A stretch of 44,827 nucleotides of DNA from an uncultured Schlesneria sp. (GCA_903904835.1 CAIVEI010000005.1:1-44827), one strand, 5' to 3'. Shown: positions 17,871-27,908, numbered from the stretch's first letter. A program made the numbers and translations. Notes: generated by a model from the letters alone, not told the origin.

Positions 17871-17881
17871 GGAGCGTAATC

Positions 17882-17954
17882 GCCCCCATCGTCTAGAGGC
17901 CCAGGATGCAGGATTCTCAGTCCTGATAGACGGGTTCGAATCCCGTTGGGGGTA
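17882..17954 (+). tRNA. tRNA-Glu (anticodon CUC)
   Basis: This 73-nt cloverleaf has a 7-bp acceptor stem (GCCCCCA with TGGGGGT, first pair G-U) and discriminator A. The D-arm is typical of Glu tRNA (TCGTCTAGAGGCCCAGGA). The anticodon stem CAGGA/TCCTG encloses loop TTCTCAG, giving CTC. The T-arm is ACGGG-TTCGAAT-CCCGT. The 3' CCA is not encoded (AATTCC follows). It stands alone, behind its own promoter. Confidence 0.95.
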
Positions 17955-18117
17955 ATTCCTTCGGATATCGCTGCATGATTTACGCCCTCTCGTCAAACCA
18001 TCACGATCATCTGAAGTAAAACCTTTCGCCCTGGTATATCCTGCTTCACAGTTACGCCCCACATCAATCAGACGTTCGATTCAATCTGGTGCCTCTCGGT
18101 TCATTGAGGAGACGATC

Positions 18118-19866
18118 ATGCGCTACGTCGCCATTCTGACAATTGCCTGTCTGCATTTCGGCTTCGGAAATTCCCATGCCCAAGACACGAAAAAGCCTTC
18201 TTCCGAAGCTTCGCTTTCAACCCCCCTTCGTCTCGCAGCAGATCAGGAGCAACGAGTACTCCATTCGTTATCTCAACGGATCAAGGTCGAGGCCGAAGAT
18301 GCGCCACTTAGTGAAGTTATCCAGTTCATTTCACAATCGATCGATCGGGAAATCCTGATTGATACTCCGGCCCTCGCCGATGCTGGCATTTCGACCGATC
18401 AAAACACGACATTCAAACTTGGTGAAATGACCGTATGGCAGTCGCTTCACTTTTTGCTGGCACCATTCCAATTGAGCTGGTCTGCTCGCGACGGCGTCCT
18501 GGAAATTACCACGAAAGAAAAGGCCGACGAGCAGATGGTCACACGTGTTTACGACGTTCGCAAACTGTGCGAATTGCTGGAACCAATTTCGAAAGAAGTT
18601 TTATGGCAAAGACCTCGTCAGCAACGGGGTGAAGCCGGATTAGGCGGAGGTGGAGGCGGGGTAGGCGGAGGAATGATGGGAGGAGGAATGGGAGGCGGTG
18701 GCCTCTTCAGCGTGCCGATTCATGCGATTGGCCCTGCTGTGATTGGAATGGGTACCAGTACAGACGTCTTTTATGAAACGCATTCCTCCGAGCCAGTATT
18801 TCTTGACCCGATGTCCATCGAGTCCTTTCTGGCGAACGTGATGAAATCTTTAAATTTGTGGAAATGGCTGGAAACAGATGGAGAAGGGGGAGCCGTTCAG
18901 GCAGGGAAGGGTTGTCTTATCGTCAGGCAAAGCTATCAGGCGCAGTTTCACATTGCCGGCATTCTCGAAGGGTTGGAACGGGTCCTCGAAGCAAAGGGAC
19001 CATCGAAATCAACGCCCCTCCGAAGAATCGGCTATCCTTACGAGGAAGATGCCGCCATTCTTGCATCGCTCGCTAAACTGAAAAGCCTGGAAATAGACGA
19101 TCAAGGTCTGGAGACCGCTCTTCAACAGATCGCGACAGACGCAGGATTTCGATTGCAGATCGATCATCCTTGCCTGGCTGATGAAGGGATCAGCAGCGAC
19201 CAGCCTGTGAATTGTCATTTCCATAAGCTTCCACTCGGAATCTGTTTGAAGAAGCTTTTAGAGCCCTTGCAACTGTCGCATGTGGTTAACGAGGGGGTAC
19301 TTGTCATTACGACGGCAGCAAAGGCTGAAGAGATGTTGTCGATTCGTGTCTACGACGTTGGCAATTGCCATAAGATTTCCAAATCTCTTTCCCGCGCTGC
19401 ACTTCTCTACACACTGGTCGAATTGACCTCTGGAAAATGGGAGGAAACAGAAGGTGAAGGTGGACAAGCGGAGTTACTTTCTTCCCGACATTTGCTCGTC
19501 TTGCAAACACAGCAGGTCCATTCAGAGATCGAATTGCTGATCGAAGAACTCTCAGCGGATAAAGCAGGCTCACCATCCAAGCCCCCGATCGCCCTTCGAG
19601 TCTACACGTTGCCGGATACTGAGACCGCAGCTGATCTCGTCAAGATATTGCCACGAATTCTGGGAAAAACCTGGATCGAAAACGGTTCGACCGATAACGG
19701 TTCGATCGAATGTGCAGGAAAGTCATTGCTGATCAGTCAGACTTGGGAAGTTCATTTGAAAATCGAAAAGATCATCGATGCAATAACGATGTCCCGGCGA
19801 AAACAAAATCCTCAGCAAATCGGGCAAGTCAGCCCACCAGTCACAAATCCACACGGTGGGAATTGA
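18118..19866 (+). CDS. Secreted protein with duplicated STN-like modules and Gly-rich linker
   Basis: This 582-residue protein has a signal peptide (MRYVAILTIACLHFGFGNSH, cleavage near AQ). Two clearly homologous modules of about 85 residues lie at roughly 64-146 and 330-412. They share the order LxxxxxxIxxxxxxxxxID, then ALADAGISTD versus CLADEGISSD, then LxxxLxPxxLS, DGVLEITT versus EGVLVITT, and RVYDV in both. The modules resemble secretin/TonB short N-terminal (STN-like) domains. A Gly/Met-rich tract (about 173-196, GGGGGVGGGMMGGGMGGGG) separates them. A third related segment follows after about 480. No secretin pore domain is present. It is probably periplasmic; function unknown. It converges on hemW. 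Confidence 0.85.
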   Translation: MRYVAILTIACLHFGFGNSHAQDTKKPSSEASLSTPLRLAADQEQRVLHSLSQRIKVEAEDAPLSEVIQFISQSIDREILIDTPALADAGISTDQNTTFKLGEMTVWQSLHFLLAPFQLSWSARDGVLEITTKEKADEQMVTRVYDVRKLCELLEPISKEVLWQRPRQQRGEAGLGGGGGGVGGGMMGGGMGGGGLFSVPIHAIGPAVIGMGTSTDVFYETHSSEPVFLDPMSIESFLANVMKSLNLWKWLETDGEGGAVQAGKGCLIVRQSYQAQFHIAGILEGLERVLEAKGPSKSTPLRRIGYPYEEDAAILASLAKLKSLEIDDQGLETALQQIATDAGFRLQIDHPCLADEGISSDQPVNCHFHKLPLGICLKKLLEPLQLSHVVNEGVLVITTAAKAEEMLSIRVYDVGNCHKISKSLSRAALLYTLVELTSGKWEETEGEGGQAELLSSRHLLVLQTQQVHSEIELLIEELSADKAGSPSKPPIALRVYTLPDTETAADLVKILPRILGKTWIENGSTDNGSIECAGKSLLISQTWEVHLKIEKIIDAITMSRRKQNPQQIGQVSPPVTNPHGGN

Positions 19867-19903
19867 GTCAATGCCACTCTGCCGCAAGGTGCCGGCGCGC
19901 CCA

Positions 19904-21073
19904 TTAAAGGAACTCCATCACAACCCGGTCGGCAACGAATCGGCCTTCCAGTGTCAAACGAACGTAAGAACCGTCATCGTCGAGCAGGCCCAGTTGCACC
20001 TGTTCCCGTAATGACGGTCCGCACAATTCGTCGAGTTCAAAACCCGTTTGCTCGTAAAACGATGCTCGAGAAATCCCCCGAATTCGACGGAGTCCAAGAT
20101 AAATGAGCTCCCTTGCCCGGTGCTCTCGGTCAAGTTCTTCTGAATCAGCGACGGGTGACTCGTTTCGTTCCAGCCGAGCCAGCCAGCCGAGAACGCTGCG
20201 AATATTGGTCTCGCGCCGTCCATTCATGTACCGAGCTGCGCCAGGCCCGAACGCCCAATATTCGTCGCCGTTCCAATAGACATTGTTGTGCCGGCATTCG
20301 AAACCCGGTTTGGCGAAATTCGAGATTTCATACTGTTCATATCCAGCCGCTGGGAGTTGTTCCATGGCGAGAGCATACTGCTCGCGTTCCAATTCTTCGT
20401 CGACTGCGGAAATGTCGCCTCGTTCGCGTCGAGTCCAAAAAGCGGTCCCTTTTTCGAACGTCAGCCCATAGGTGGAAATGTGACTCGGCCCAAGCTCAAT
20501 CGCCCGTTCTAACGTCTCTTTCCAATCTGGCAGTGTCTGGTTGGGAACTCCAAAAATGAGATCCAGCGAGACATTTTCAAATCTCGATTTCAGTCGAGCC
20601 ATGACGTCGCGAACATCGTGAGCGCAATGATCACGTTCGAGCAATTTCAACGCCTGTTGAGAAAACGACTGGACACCCAGGCTGATTCGGTTCACACCCA
20701 TTTCCGTCAGCAGATCGATTTTCTCGTCTGTCAGATCGAGCGGATTCGCCTCGACACTGAATTCGGTTGTGGCAGAGACATGGAAGTAGCGTCGAGTCAT
20801 CTCGAATAGTCGGCGCATTTCGGCCGGTTCGGGGTGCGTCGGAGTTCCACCGCCAAAAAAGAGGGTTGCCAGCGGCGTGCCGAGCGGAATTCGTGATCGT
20901 TGGATCTCAAGATCGAGTGACCGCAGGTAGTCGCCAACAAGATCATCGCGACCGGCGATCAGCGTAAAGTCACAATATCCGCACCGATGAGCACAAAAAG
21001 GGACGTGAAAATACGCGGCAGCGGGTGGCCTGGCTTCATTGGATAAGCCGATTTCGGAAGCCCGCGATGTCAT
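19904..21073 (-). CDS. hemW: Radical SAM heme chaperone HemW
   Basis: This 389-residue radical SAM protein is of the HemN-like HemW type. The cluster motif is HVPFCAHRCGYCDF (C27, C31, C34 bind 4Fe-4S), the SAM-binding GGGTPT is at 74-79, and the HemW landmark CRHNNVYWNGDEYW is present. Length and motifs fit HemW, which binds heme and delivers it to membrane proteins, rather than the coproporphyrinogen oxidase HemN. Together with HemQ it shows heme handling in this region. It overlaps the upstream kinase gene by 4 nt (ATGA), so the two are translationally coupled. Confidence 0.92.
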   Translation of the reverse strand: MTSRASEIGLSNEARPPAAAYFHVPFCAHRCGYCDFTLIAGRDDLVGDYLRSLDLEIQRSRIPLGTPLATLFFGGGTPTHPEPAEMRRLFEMTRRYFHVSATTEFSVEANPLDLTDEKIDLLTEMGVNRISLGVQSFSQQALKLLERDHCAHDVRDVMARLKSRFENVSLDLIFGVPNQTLPDWKETLERAIELGPSHISTYGLTFEKGTAFWTRRERGDISAVDEELEREQYALAMEQLPAAGYEQYEISNFAKPGFECRHNNVYWNGDEYWAFGPGAARYMNGRRETNIRSVLGWLARLERNESPVADSEELDREHRARELIYLGLRRIRGISRASFYEQTGFELDELCGPSLREQVQLGLLDDDGSYVRLTLEGRFVADRVVMEFL

Positions 21074-21954
21074 GGCAACCTCGATAAATTTCTTGCAGGC
21101 AGAAGTACGCTGGCGTTTTCTGCAGCCGCTCGGATACCGAGTTTGAATGATTCATACATCGTCAAATTTCGGTCGATTCCCGCAGCAATCCCGGCAGCCA
21201 GGCAGTCACCACATCCGATCGGATTACAGAGATTGATTTTCGGAATTTCGATTTGAATCAGCCCATCAGGTCCGAGGGCCAAGAGTGGTGCCGCACCTTG
21301 GCTGACAACGACCCATTCGGCTCCTCGATCACGCAACTCGGACATCGCCTCGGCCAGATCCTGCTCGGAAGCGAAATCACGTCCGACTGTTTTGGCAAGT
21401 TCCTCACGGTTGGGCTTAACCACGAACGGACGCATGGGAAGTGCCGCGTCGAGTTCCAGCCCTCGAATATCAAGCACCGCTTTTGCCGATGTCTTTTCGA
21501 GCAGACGACGATAAAAGTCGGGCGAAGCGCCGGCCGGAAGCGAGCCGCTCAAAACCACAACCTGAGCGGACGCAGATTCTTCTACGAACGCGTCAAGGAA
21601 TAAATCCAATTCTTCCGATGGTATCGAATTTGAGTTTTCGACGAGTTCTGTCGTTGTTTTCGTCGTTTCATCCAGAATGGTCGTGCAGACACGAGTCGGA
21701 ATCCGAGATTTCACCCATCGGACCGGAATGTTCATTGATTGGAAGTCGGCGCAAATCTGTTCGCCAGAGTTCCCGCCGACAAGGCATAACGTTTTCGATT
21801 GAACCCCGAGATGGTGCAATGCGCAACCGACATTCAATACCTTGCCTGATCCACACCAGACAGCCTGTTGTGCGCGGTTCACCTCACCGGGAATGAATCG
21901 GCGGAAGGAAAGTATTTGCTGCCATGCGGGGGTCAAACCGGCGGCAAGAATCAC
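21070..21954 (-). CDS. PfkB-family sugar kinase (1-phosphofructokinase/LacC-like)
   Basis: This 294-residue ribokinase-fold kinase is closest in motif to 1-phosphofructokinase and tagatose-6-phosphate kinase. It opens with AAGLTPAWQQ; GSGKVLNVG (35-43) replaces the usual GGKGINVA; LSGSLPAG lies at 135-142 and KPNREE at 180-185. The catalytic anion hole/base is NPIGCGDC with D250. It should phosphorylate a sugar phosphate with ATP in the cytosol; the substrate is uncertain. The start is GTG 21954 with AAAGGA about 9 nt upstream. It is the first gene of a two-gene operon with hemW, a pairing with no obvious metabolic logic. Confidence 0.88.
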   Translation of the reverse strand: MILAAGLTPAWQQILSFRRFIPGEVNRAQQAVWCGSGKVLNVGCALHHLGVQSKTLCLVGGNSGEQICADFQSMNIPVRWVKSRIPTRVCTTILDETTKTTTELVENSNSIPSEELDLFLDAFVEESASAQVVVLSGSLPAGASPDFYRRLLEKTSAKAVLDIRGLELDAALPMRPFVVKPNREELAKTVGRDFASEQDLAEAMSELRDRGAEWVVVSQGAAPLLALGPDGLIQIEIPKINLCNPIGCGDCLAAGIAAGIDRNLTMYESFKLGIRAAAENASVLLPARNLSRLP

Positions 21955-22505
21955 GGGGATTGGTCCTTTTATGAGCCGGGAAGTACTTTTTTGGAAACTT
22001 TTGAAAGTTCCGTCTTTTTCGCCTGGATGAGTATTTCAGGCCCGATGAGAACAATCCGCTGATGTCCTGAAACGAGAAACAAGGATCTTCTTGACTCTGC
22101 GGACCATTCACTGTTAGGTTATTGTAAGTGGCGGAATCTCTCCAGCCCGCTCCCCTCCGTATCCCACGTATCCGTGGACTTTTCGTGATTGCCTGGTTTC
22201 AATTGTATTTTTGTTTTGTTTCGTTTTAGGTCCAACTTTTCTGTTGAGGATGCCCTGATTCGCGGCAATGATTAACCCGTCTTTCGAAGATTCGTTTCCG
22301 CCGTGTGGAGTATTGACCCCTCAATGGACCCGTCCGTGATTGAACTTTCCGCGAAAACACCAACCTCGATCGGGTGGTAAAACACATGCGATCTGGTTAA
22401 TTTGTCGCGACCCACAGATCCGGGCCAGGTGCTGAGACCCTCATGTCCATGAACCGCTTTTGCCAACAATTGAACAGACACCATTCTGAACTGAAGGATG
22501 GACGA
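21955..22505. other. Intergenic region between divergent genes
   Basis: About 550 bp without a convincing gene. A weak promoter-like pair for the right-hand gene is TTGACT (22091-22096) with TAGGTT (22115-22120), 18-bp spacer. A T-rich stretch (TTTTTGTTTTGTTTCGTTTT) lies around 22208-22227. A short hairpin CCACG-TATC-CGTGG lies near 22163. None is strong enough to name. Confidence 0.35.
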
Positions 22506-24047
22506 ATGCACGACTTTCATCGGGCAAAATTTCCATCACACTTGTACTCGATGTACAGGCAATTGACGTGCAGTCTTCATCTCAGGAAGAAGACGTGCGT
22601 CGTATTGGCTTTCGTATTCGCCGTTTGGCTCGGTGAAGTCTCCGGCTGGGCACAGCAAAGACCCGTTGCTGGCACCAAGGATAAAAAAGCTGCGGACAAC
22701 AAACCAGCAACACCTGCGGCAGGTGACAAGTTTCAACAGCCTTCGCCCGACTGGTTGCCACCCTCTTTTCAGCCGTTGCCAGAATCCCTGGCAATCATGA
22801 ACCTGGAACAGCCAATTGTCACGAAAGAAGAACTTGCCAAATTGAAAAAGGATTTCTCGGGCAAGTTCACGAAAGCGCTTCGCGACTGTGATTTGAGTGC
22901 CAGCGGCAAGCAAATTATCGAGGGTGGGATTCGCTTCAAACTGGCGGAAATGACCCTGCAAGAGAAAAAGAAGGATCTGCCTGATTTTCATAAGCTTCCA
23001 GAACTTCATAAAACGCTGATGCGGGAAATCACACCAGGGTCGGGGATCGGGACTCCTAATACCAAACCGGCTGATGTTGCGCTGGCGGTTCAGTTCGTAA
23101 ACCAGGAGATTGTCAGACAGATTCCGGAACTGCTGGTCAACAACTTCTATGTTCGATTGCATGCGGTTTTGATTCTCAGCGAAATGGATTATGCCCCTGC
23201 ACACGCACTGTTGCTGCAGGTCATTCAAGCAAAAGACATCCACGAAGACCCCGTCAAAGGTCAGCCAGAGGCGATCAAGATCGCTGCGATGCAGGGTCTT
23301 GTTCGAATCCTTCGTTTCACGGCTCCGCCTGTGAAGGATCGAAGCGTGATCGCGGCCGCCATTGTTGACGAACTCAAGAAAACCGAAACACATTGGTGGT
23401 ACCAGCTTCGACTGATCGAAGGCCTGCGTCACATGACGGTTGCAATTGATGCGGGAAATAACAAACCGTTCGTCATCGAGGCATTGCTGGCTGTCATCAA
23501 AGATCCGAAACGATCCTGGCCCGTTCGAGCAAAGGCTTGCTATGCTCTTGGCCGGGTTCCCATTCCGTCGGCCGTGAATCCTGCCGATGTTGTGACCGGA
23601 ATTTCTGACTGCGCATTGCAACTTTCGAATGCGGCTCAGGCGCGACCGAATAATCCCATCTGGAAGAATTGTTTCTGGGACCTCTACCTGGCGTTCAGAC
23701 CCGACGGAACCAAAGAGAAAGACGGTAAGGACAAAGACCTGGATGCCGAGAAAAAGATTGCCGGTGGTCTGTTGGCTCGCTTCAAACCGGTCGCTCAGCC
23801 CGCCTATGACGTCATTGTCCCGATCTGTTCAGGGGTGATCCAGGGCAAAGCCCCAGATCCCGGTGACGTGATGAAGTTGAGTGCATTTGTGAAAGGCCGA
23901 CTCGGGCAAGCTGGTGCTGGTGCGGTACCTAAAGAGGAAGAACCAAAAACCGGAGAAGCTCCGAAAAACAACACGGTCAACAAAGTTCCGAATCCACAGC
24001 TTAACGGAAATGGCTCAAGCCAGCCTGTATCGCTTCCACGCCCCTGA
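22506..24047 (+). CDS. Secreted helical-repeat protein of unknown function
   Basis: This protein of about 513 residues has a signal sequence whose hydrophobic core is CVVLAFVFAVWLGEVSGWAQ (about 31-50). A Pro/Lys/Ala-rich segment follows, then a long alpha-helical body in which segments such as VRLHAVLILSEMDYAPAHAL and WPVRAKACYALGRVP look like irregular HEAT-type repeats. The tail is disordered (Pro/Gly/Asn). ATG 22506 is preferred because AAGGA lies 10-15 nt upstream; 22443 and 22551 are alternatives. It is probably periplasmic. No enzyme motif is seen. It converges on the FG-GAP protein gene 110 bp away. Confidence 0.8.
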   Translation: MHDFHRAKFPSHLYSMYRQLTCSLHLRKKTCVVLAFVFAVWLGEVSGWAQQRPVAGTKDKKAADNKPATPAAGDKFQQPSPDWLPPSFQPLPESLAIMNLEQPIVTKEELAKLKKDFSGKFTKALRDCDLSASGKQIIEGGIRFKLAEMTLQEKKKDLPDFHKLPELHKTLMREITPGSGIGTPNTKPADVALAVQFVNQEIVRQIPELLVNNFYVRLHAVLILSEMDYAPAHALLLQVIQAKDIHEDPVKGQPEAIKIAAMQGLVRILRFTAPPVKDRSVIAAAIVDELKKTETHWWYQLRLIEGLRHMTVAIDAGNNKPFVIEALLAVIKDPKRSWPVRAKACYALGRVPIPSAVNPADVVTGISDCALQLSNAAQARPNNPIWKNCFWDLYLAFRPDGTKEKDGKDKDLDAEKKIAGGLLARFKPVAQPAYDVIVPICSGVIQGKAPDPGDVMKLSAFVKGRLGQAGAGAVPKEEEPKTGEAPKNNTVNKVPNPQLNGNGSSQPVSLPRP

Positions 24048-24158
24048 GCGTGAATGACCGTCAAACAGTGGCACAGCTTTCAGTGGACCCGGTGTTTTCT
24101 TGCAGAAAAATCCTTTACGGCATTGCCCGGAAGGTCTGGCGATTAACGGCCCGCGATG

Positions 24159-27100
24159 TCACTTCCACTGCTTGATCCGTTTCAAGAAACCTACGGGGTT
24201 GCGTTGTCGGGTCTGGTAGTCTTTCAAGTACTGAGCGTATCCAGGATCTACTGGACGGGGCTCACCATCGAGATTGGCATAAACCGTCATCGCTTCAAAG
24301 GGCAACGGCTCGACCGTATCCCCATAAACCGTATTCATATCGGCGTCTTTGTCCCAGCCGACGCTATACAGGACAAAATCGCGAACCCAACCTTCCCGGA
24401 TGGGGGTCGGCGGCTCGGCAAATGTCAGGCGGATCTCGTCGCCCGATCCTGTGACAACCAGGTGATCATCTCGCGCTGTCAGCAACGGCAAGATGTCACC
24501 ATATCGGGTGAAGTTTCCTGACATCGCAGGCCACGCGTCGCCGGGAACGAGATTCGTATAGTCAAACTGATCGGGTCCATTTCCAGAAGAGGGCCACGAG
24601 CGCTGCGACACACCGCCGCGATCGACCAACTCGGCCCGAACGAGCATCAATTCCGTTTGCAGGAAGTCGACCGGTGGTTCGTCCACCGTGAAGAAGGCCG
24701 AATCCCAGAAGAGTTCCATCGTTGAAACGATTCTCAAGCGGTGGTCGTCGCCCGAAAACAGGTCCGAGATATCGACCGCAATTGTCTTTGTTTTACCACC
24801 GGGGAAGCCCATGAATGGGCGGACCTCGCGCCATTCACCAGTGGCGTCGGGAGCATACAGTGCCGGTGGTCGTGGAGTCGGCATATCGGGGTTCTGCGAA
24901 TGCTGAACACTGAGTGATGTGCTTCCAGGGTACATCCAACCGGACAGAAATAACGTTACATTTTTTGCTTCTGGAAAATCGCCAAGATCAAGCTCCAGGA
25001 AATGTTCTTCCGTCAAACCCTGAGCAAGTCGCCGTTCGAACGTTTTCGTGTAAATATTGTCTCTCGTCGCCACGTGGTCCAGCACGTCCCGGCCATAAGT
25101 ATCTCGCGCGGCGACCGGTTTTCGGGGATTCTGCACCGTATGAATCCTGGGTGCGGCGAGCGTCGCGGGACCCACCTTCTCGTTCGTAAAAATCTCGGTC
25201 CCGGCAGGGTGGTCGATTGCAAAGAGTTTGAACTGATCAAAATATTCTGCCTCCCAAAGTTCGGCCGTCACTCGGAGCGCATATTCGTTGTCTAAGGCCT
25301 TTAATTTGTTTCCATCGATCTTGATGTACTCCCATTCCCTCCAAGGCGCAATGACATTTTCAGCGAATTTCAGGCCCAGAGGTGCGTTCCACAACAGATC
25401 GGTCACAAACTCAAATCGTTCCCCATTCCACGTGTAAAGATAAGGGCATGAACCAACTAACTTCTGCTCGATACAAACGGGCTCATCCAGCCTGGGGTTG
25501 ATCAGGTTCATCGGAATCCCATTCGTCCACAAGACTCGCACAATTTCGGCACGTTGATTCGGGCCAAGGCCGAAGTGTGAAACAGGGTCGGTGACCATCT
25601 TCGCTTGATATTTTTGTTTGGCTTTTAATTCGACCTTCCCACCAATATTCATATGGTTGGTACGCTTATCCGAGTTCTGTTCACCCGGTCGAACCTGGTC
25701 GCCAACCAGTTTCACCTCGATCCATCCATGATCAGGGTTGTCGGACTCACAACACTGGCTCGATAAGACCGTGATGCCGTTCTGGTCAATTGTCACGAGA
25801 TCCAGATCACCGTCACGATCAACGTCGCTCACAAACAGGGACGATACACCTTTCAACCATGCTGAATCGGCACCTGGCACGGGAGCAAACCCGCAATTTC
25901 CGTCGTTACGAGCGATTGTCGCCCCGTTGGTGTCTAATACGATCACATCCGTGGTGCCGTCATTGTCGAAATCGCCGATGTTTATTGATCGTGCGGCAGT
26001 TGCTGGGAGCTTGCTCACGTGTCGAGGTGAGACCAACCCGCCTGGTGTCCGATTCGTGGAAATGATGTTAACACCCTTTGGCCCGGCGGCGGCGATATCC
26101 CACGACAAATCTCCATCGAAATCGCTGATTCGCAGCGATGTCGCTCCTTGAACCGCATTGAACTCGTCAAGGCTCCGATAACGCAGACGGCCATGCCTCA
26201 TATTTTCCAGCCAGCCAGCACCAGTTGTCGTCGCAACAAACAGATCGACATCGGCGTCCTGATCCCAATCCACAATCGCCAATGCCGTAATCGCGACGTC
26301 AGCAGGTGGCAAGATCGACCGTGACGAGGTGTCATCAAATGTCAGGTTCCCTCGGTTCGAGAATATCCGCAGGCCACCAGTCGTCGATACGGCGAGGTCC
26401 AGGTCACCGTCGTTATCAATGTCTGCAACCGCAACACCGACCACATTACGAACCTCATCAAATGCCGCCCCGCCCGACCGGGTAACGATCGATCTCGCTT
26501 GGGAAGATTTATTCTCTTTCATGTTTTCAAACAGTTTCAGACCTGACGGCCCAAAAAGAATGACGTCTGTGTCAGCCGTATGGCAAAGACCACGAATATA
26601 ATTTTCGTGTTTCAGCGCATCGGCTGGCTGTGTCTCCGTAGGAATTTTTTTCAGTTCCTGGTCGACATCGTCATCAAAGTCGAAGGCCAAAAGGCCCGAA
26701 TAGTCCCCTCCAGTGGGGATTTGAGCCAGGATTCTCCAAGGCTCTGCATCCCGTCCCCGTTCCCAGGCGATCAATTGATCGTCCAGCAGAACAAGCAGGT
26801 CGGAATGTCCATTCAAATCGAAATCAACCACAGAAACGTCACGACATCCAACCGCACGAGGAAAGGCTGCTGCCTCCGAGGGTGGAAGAAAATGGACGGG
26901 GTTTGATGGGCTGGACTCCGCCTTCGGCAAGTCAGCTCGCGCCAGAAATTCTTCGCCAAAATCTGGCAGCACATACTCCAGCGAATCGAGTAAGACAAAT
27001 CGCTTGTCCCGTGCTGCATCAGAGACGATCAGGTTCCGGGTGGTCATCATCATCCGTTGAGCGACAGGCCAGTTTCCATCCTTCGCTGCATCAAGCGCTT

Positions 27101-27908
27101 TCTGAATGATCTCATTGAGATCGACACGAGTATTCGTCTTGATCGTTTCGAAAAAGGGTGAAATGGTTTCTCTGACACTGGTCAGCGTTTCAATAAACCT
27201 GGGGTCACGACGTTGAGCTAATGATAAAAGCCAATCCTTGATAACAAACAGATTGTTACTTTCCTTTTGAAAAACGGTGCGAAGCGCATTGAATCCTTCG
27301 TCACTTGTTTGATCGGTCGAGGTCGCTTGTAACAAGGCATAAAGGTCATACGCAGCACCAACGGAATCGGGATCGAGCTTGATCGCCTCACGCAGATCTT
27401 TCAGCGCTTCTTCCGTCCGCTCATTCTTCGAAGCAACGCGTGAAGCAATGATCCAGGGGACGAACGACGATGGTTCCGCCCCCTTGGCGAGATCAATCGC
27501 TTCGTTGACCTTGACTGACGCCTTGGCAAAACGGTCCTGATCACGATTCTTGTCGATACTCTCGAAATCCAGTTGTCGACAGATTGCCAGATTTCGAGGG
27601 CCGAACGGGTCAGTCGGAACCAGTCGAACGACTTCACTCAGCGCCGCATCCGCCGCAGCGAAGTCGTGGTTTTCCAGATGGCCAATCGCCTGGTTCCGCA
27701 ACTCAATCAGTTTCAGCGAATCGGCCCGCGACAATTTGGTCGTCGTCGGTTGTGGAGGGGGCGGATTTGCCCCCGGCCCTTTGTCGATCATCGGCGTAAT
27801 GGCGAACCAGAATGCCGCCAGCAACGAGACGCCTACGCCCAGTAAAAGTAATGGCAATAACCACAGATTATTGACGTTATTTTCAGGCTCAGTGGGGGGT
27901 GTGTCCAT
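24159..27908 (-). CDS. TPR/FG-GAP/ASPIC-UnbV membrane-anchored protein
   Basis: This is a 1249-residue protein. After a short cytosolic leader (MDTPPTEPENN) there is one transmembrane helix at about 15-37. TPR-like helices follow, for example LENHDFAAADAALSEVVRLV. Then come at least six FG-GAP/VCBS-type calcium-loop repeats (DIDNDGDLDLAV, DWDQDADVDLFV, DFDNDGTTDVIV, DVDRDGDLDLVT and others). An ASPIC/UnbV-like block (FGLGPNQRAEIVRVLWTNG) follows, and then a region of about 450 residues with a conserved CPYLYTWNGERFEFVTD segment. The architecture resembles CRTAC1-like proteins; the large domain would face outside the membrane. ATG 27908 is chosen because the more upstream frame (to 28010) starts only with TTG and lacks conservation. 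Function unknown. Confidence 0.85.
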   Translation of the reverse strand: MDTPPTEPENNVNNLWLLPLLLLGVGVSLLAAFWFAITPMIDKGPGANPPPPQPTTTKLSRADSLKLIELRNQAIGHLENHDFAAADAALSEVVRLVPTDPFGPRNLAICRQLDFESIDKNRDQDRFAKASVKVNEAIDLAKGAEPSSFVPWIIASRVASKNERTEEALKDLREAIKLDPDSVGAAYDLYALLQATSTDQTSDEGFNALRTVFQKESNNLFVIKDWLLSLAQRRDPRFIETLTSVRETISPFFETIKTNTRVDLNEIIQKALDAAKDGNWPVAQRMMMTTRNLIVSDAARDKRFVLLDSLEYVLPDFGEEFLARADLPKAESSPSNPVHFLPPSEAAAFPRAVGCRDVSVVDFDLNGHSDLLVLLDDQLIAWERGRDAEPWRILAQIPTGGDYSGLLAFDFDDDVDQELKKIPTETQPADALKHENYIRGLCHTADTDVILFGPSGLKLFENMKENKSSQARSIVTRSGGAAFDEVRNVVGVAVADIDNDGDLDLAVSTTGGLRIFSNRGNLTFDDTSSRSILPPADVAITALAIVDWDQDADVDLFVATTTGAGWLENMRHGRLRYRSLDEFNAVQGATSLRISDFDGDLSWDIAAAGPKGVNIISTNRTPGGLVSPRHVSKLPATAARSINIGDFDNDGTTDVIVLDTNGATIARNDGNCGFAPVPGADSAWLKGVSSLFVSDVDRDGDLDLVTIDQNGITVLSSQCCESDNPDHGWIEVKLVGDQVRPGEQNSDKRTNHMNIGGKVELKAKQKYQAKMVTDPVSHFGLGPNQRAEIVRVLWTNGIPMNLINPRLDEPVCIEQKLVGSCPYLYTWNGERFEFVTDLLWNAPLGLKFAENVIAPWREWEYIKIDGNKLKALDNEYALRVTAELWEAEYFDQFKLFAIDHPAGTEIFTNEKVGPATLAAPRIHTVQNPRKPVAARDTYGRDVLDHVATRDNIYTKTFERRLAQGLTEEHFLELDLGDFPEAKNVTLFLSGWMYPGSTSLSVQHSQNPDMPTPRPPALYAPDATGEWREVRPFMGFPGGKTKTIAVDISDLFSGDDHRLRIVSTMELFWDSAFFTVDEPPVDFLQTELMLVRAELVDRGGVSQRSWPSSGNGPDQFDYTNLVPGDAWPAMSGNFTRYGDILPLLTARDDHLVVTGSGDEIRLTFAEPPTPIREGWVRDFVLYSVGWDKDADMNTVYGDTVEPLPFEAMTVYANLDGEPRPVDPGYAQYLKDYQTRQRNPVGFLKRIKQWK

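Noticed and set aside
17814-18062. Minus-strand open frame across the tRNA
   Set aside because: It overlaps a complete tRNA-Glu with its promoter.
22536-23621. Minus-strand open frame of 361 codons
   Set aside because: It lies wholly inside the plus-strand secreted protein gene, has biased composition of an antisense frame, and no recognisable domain.
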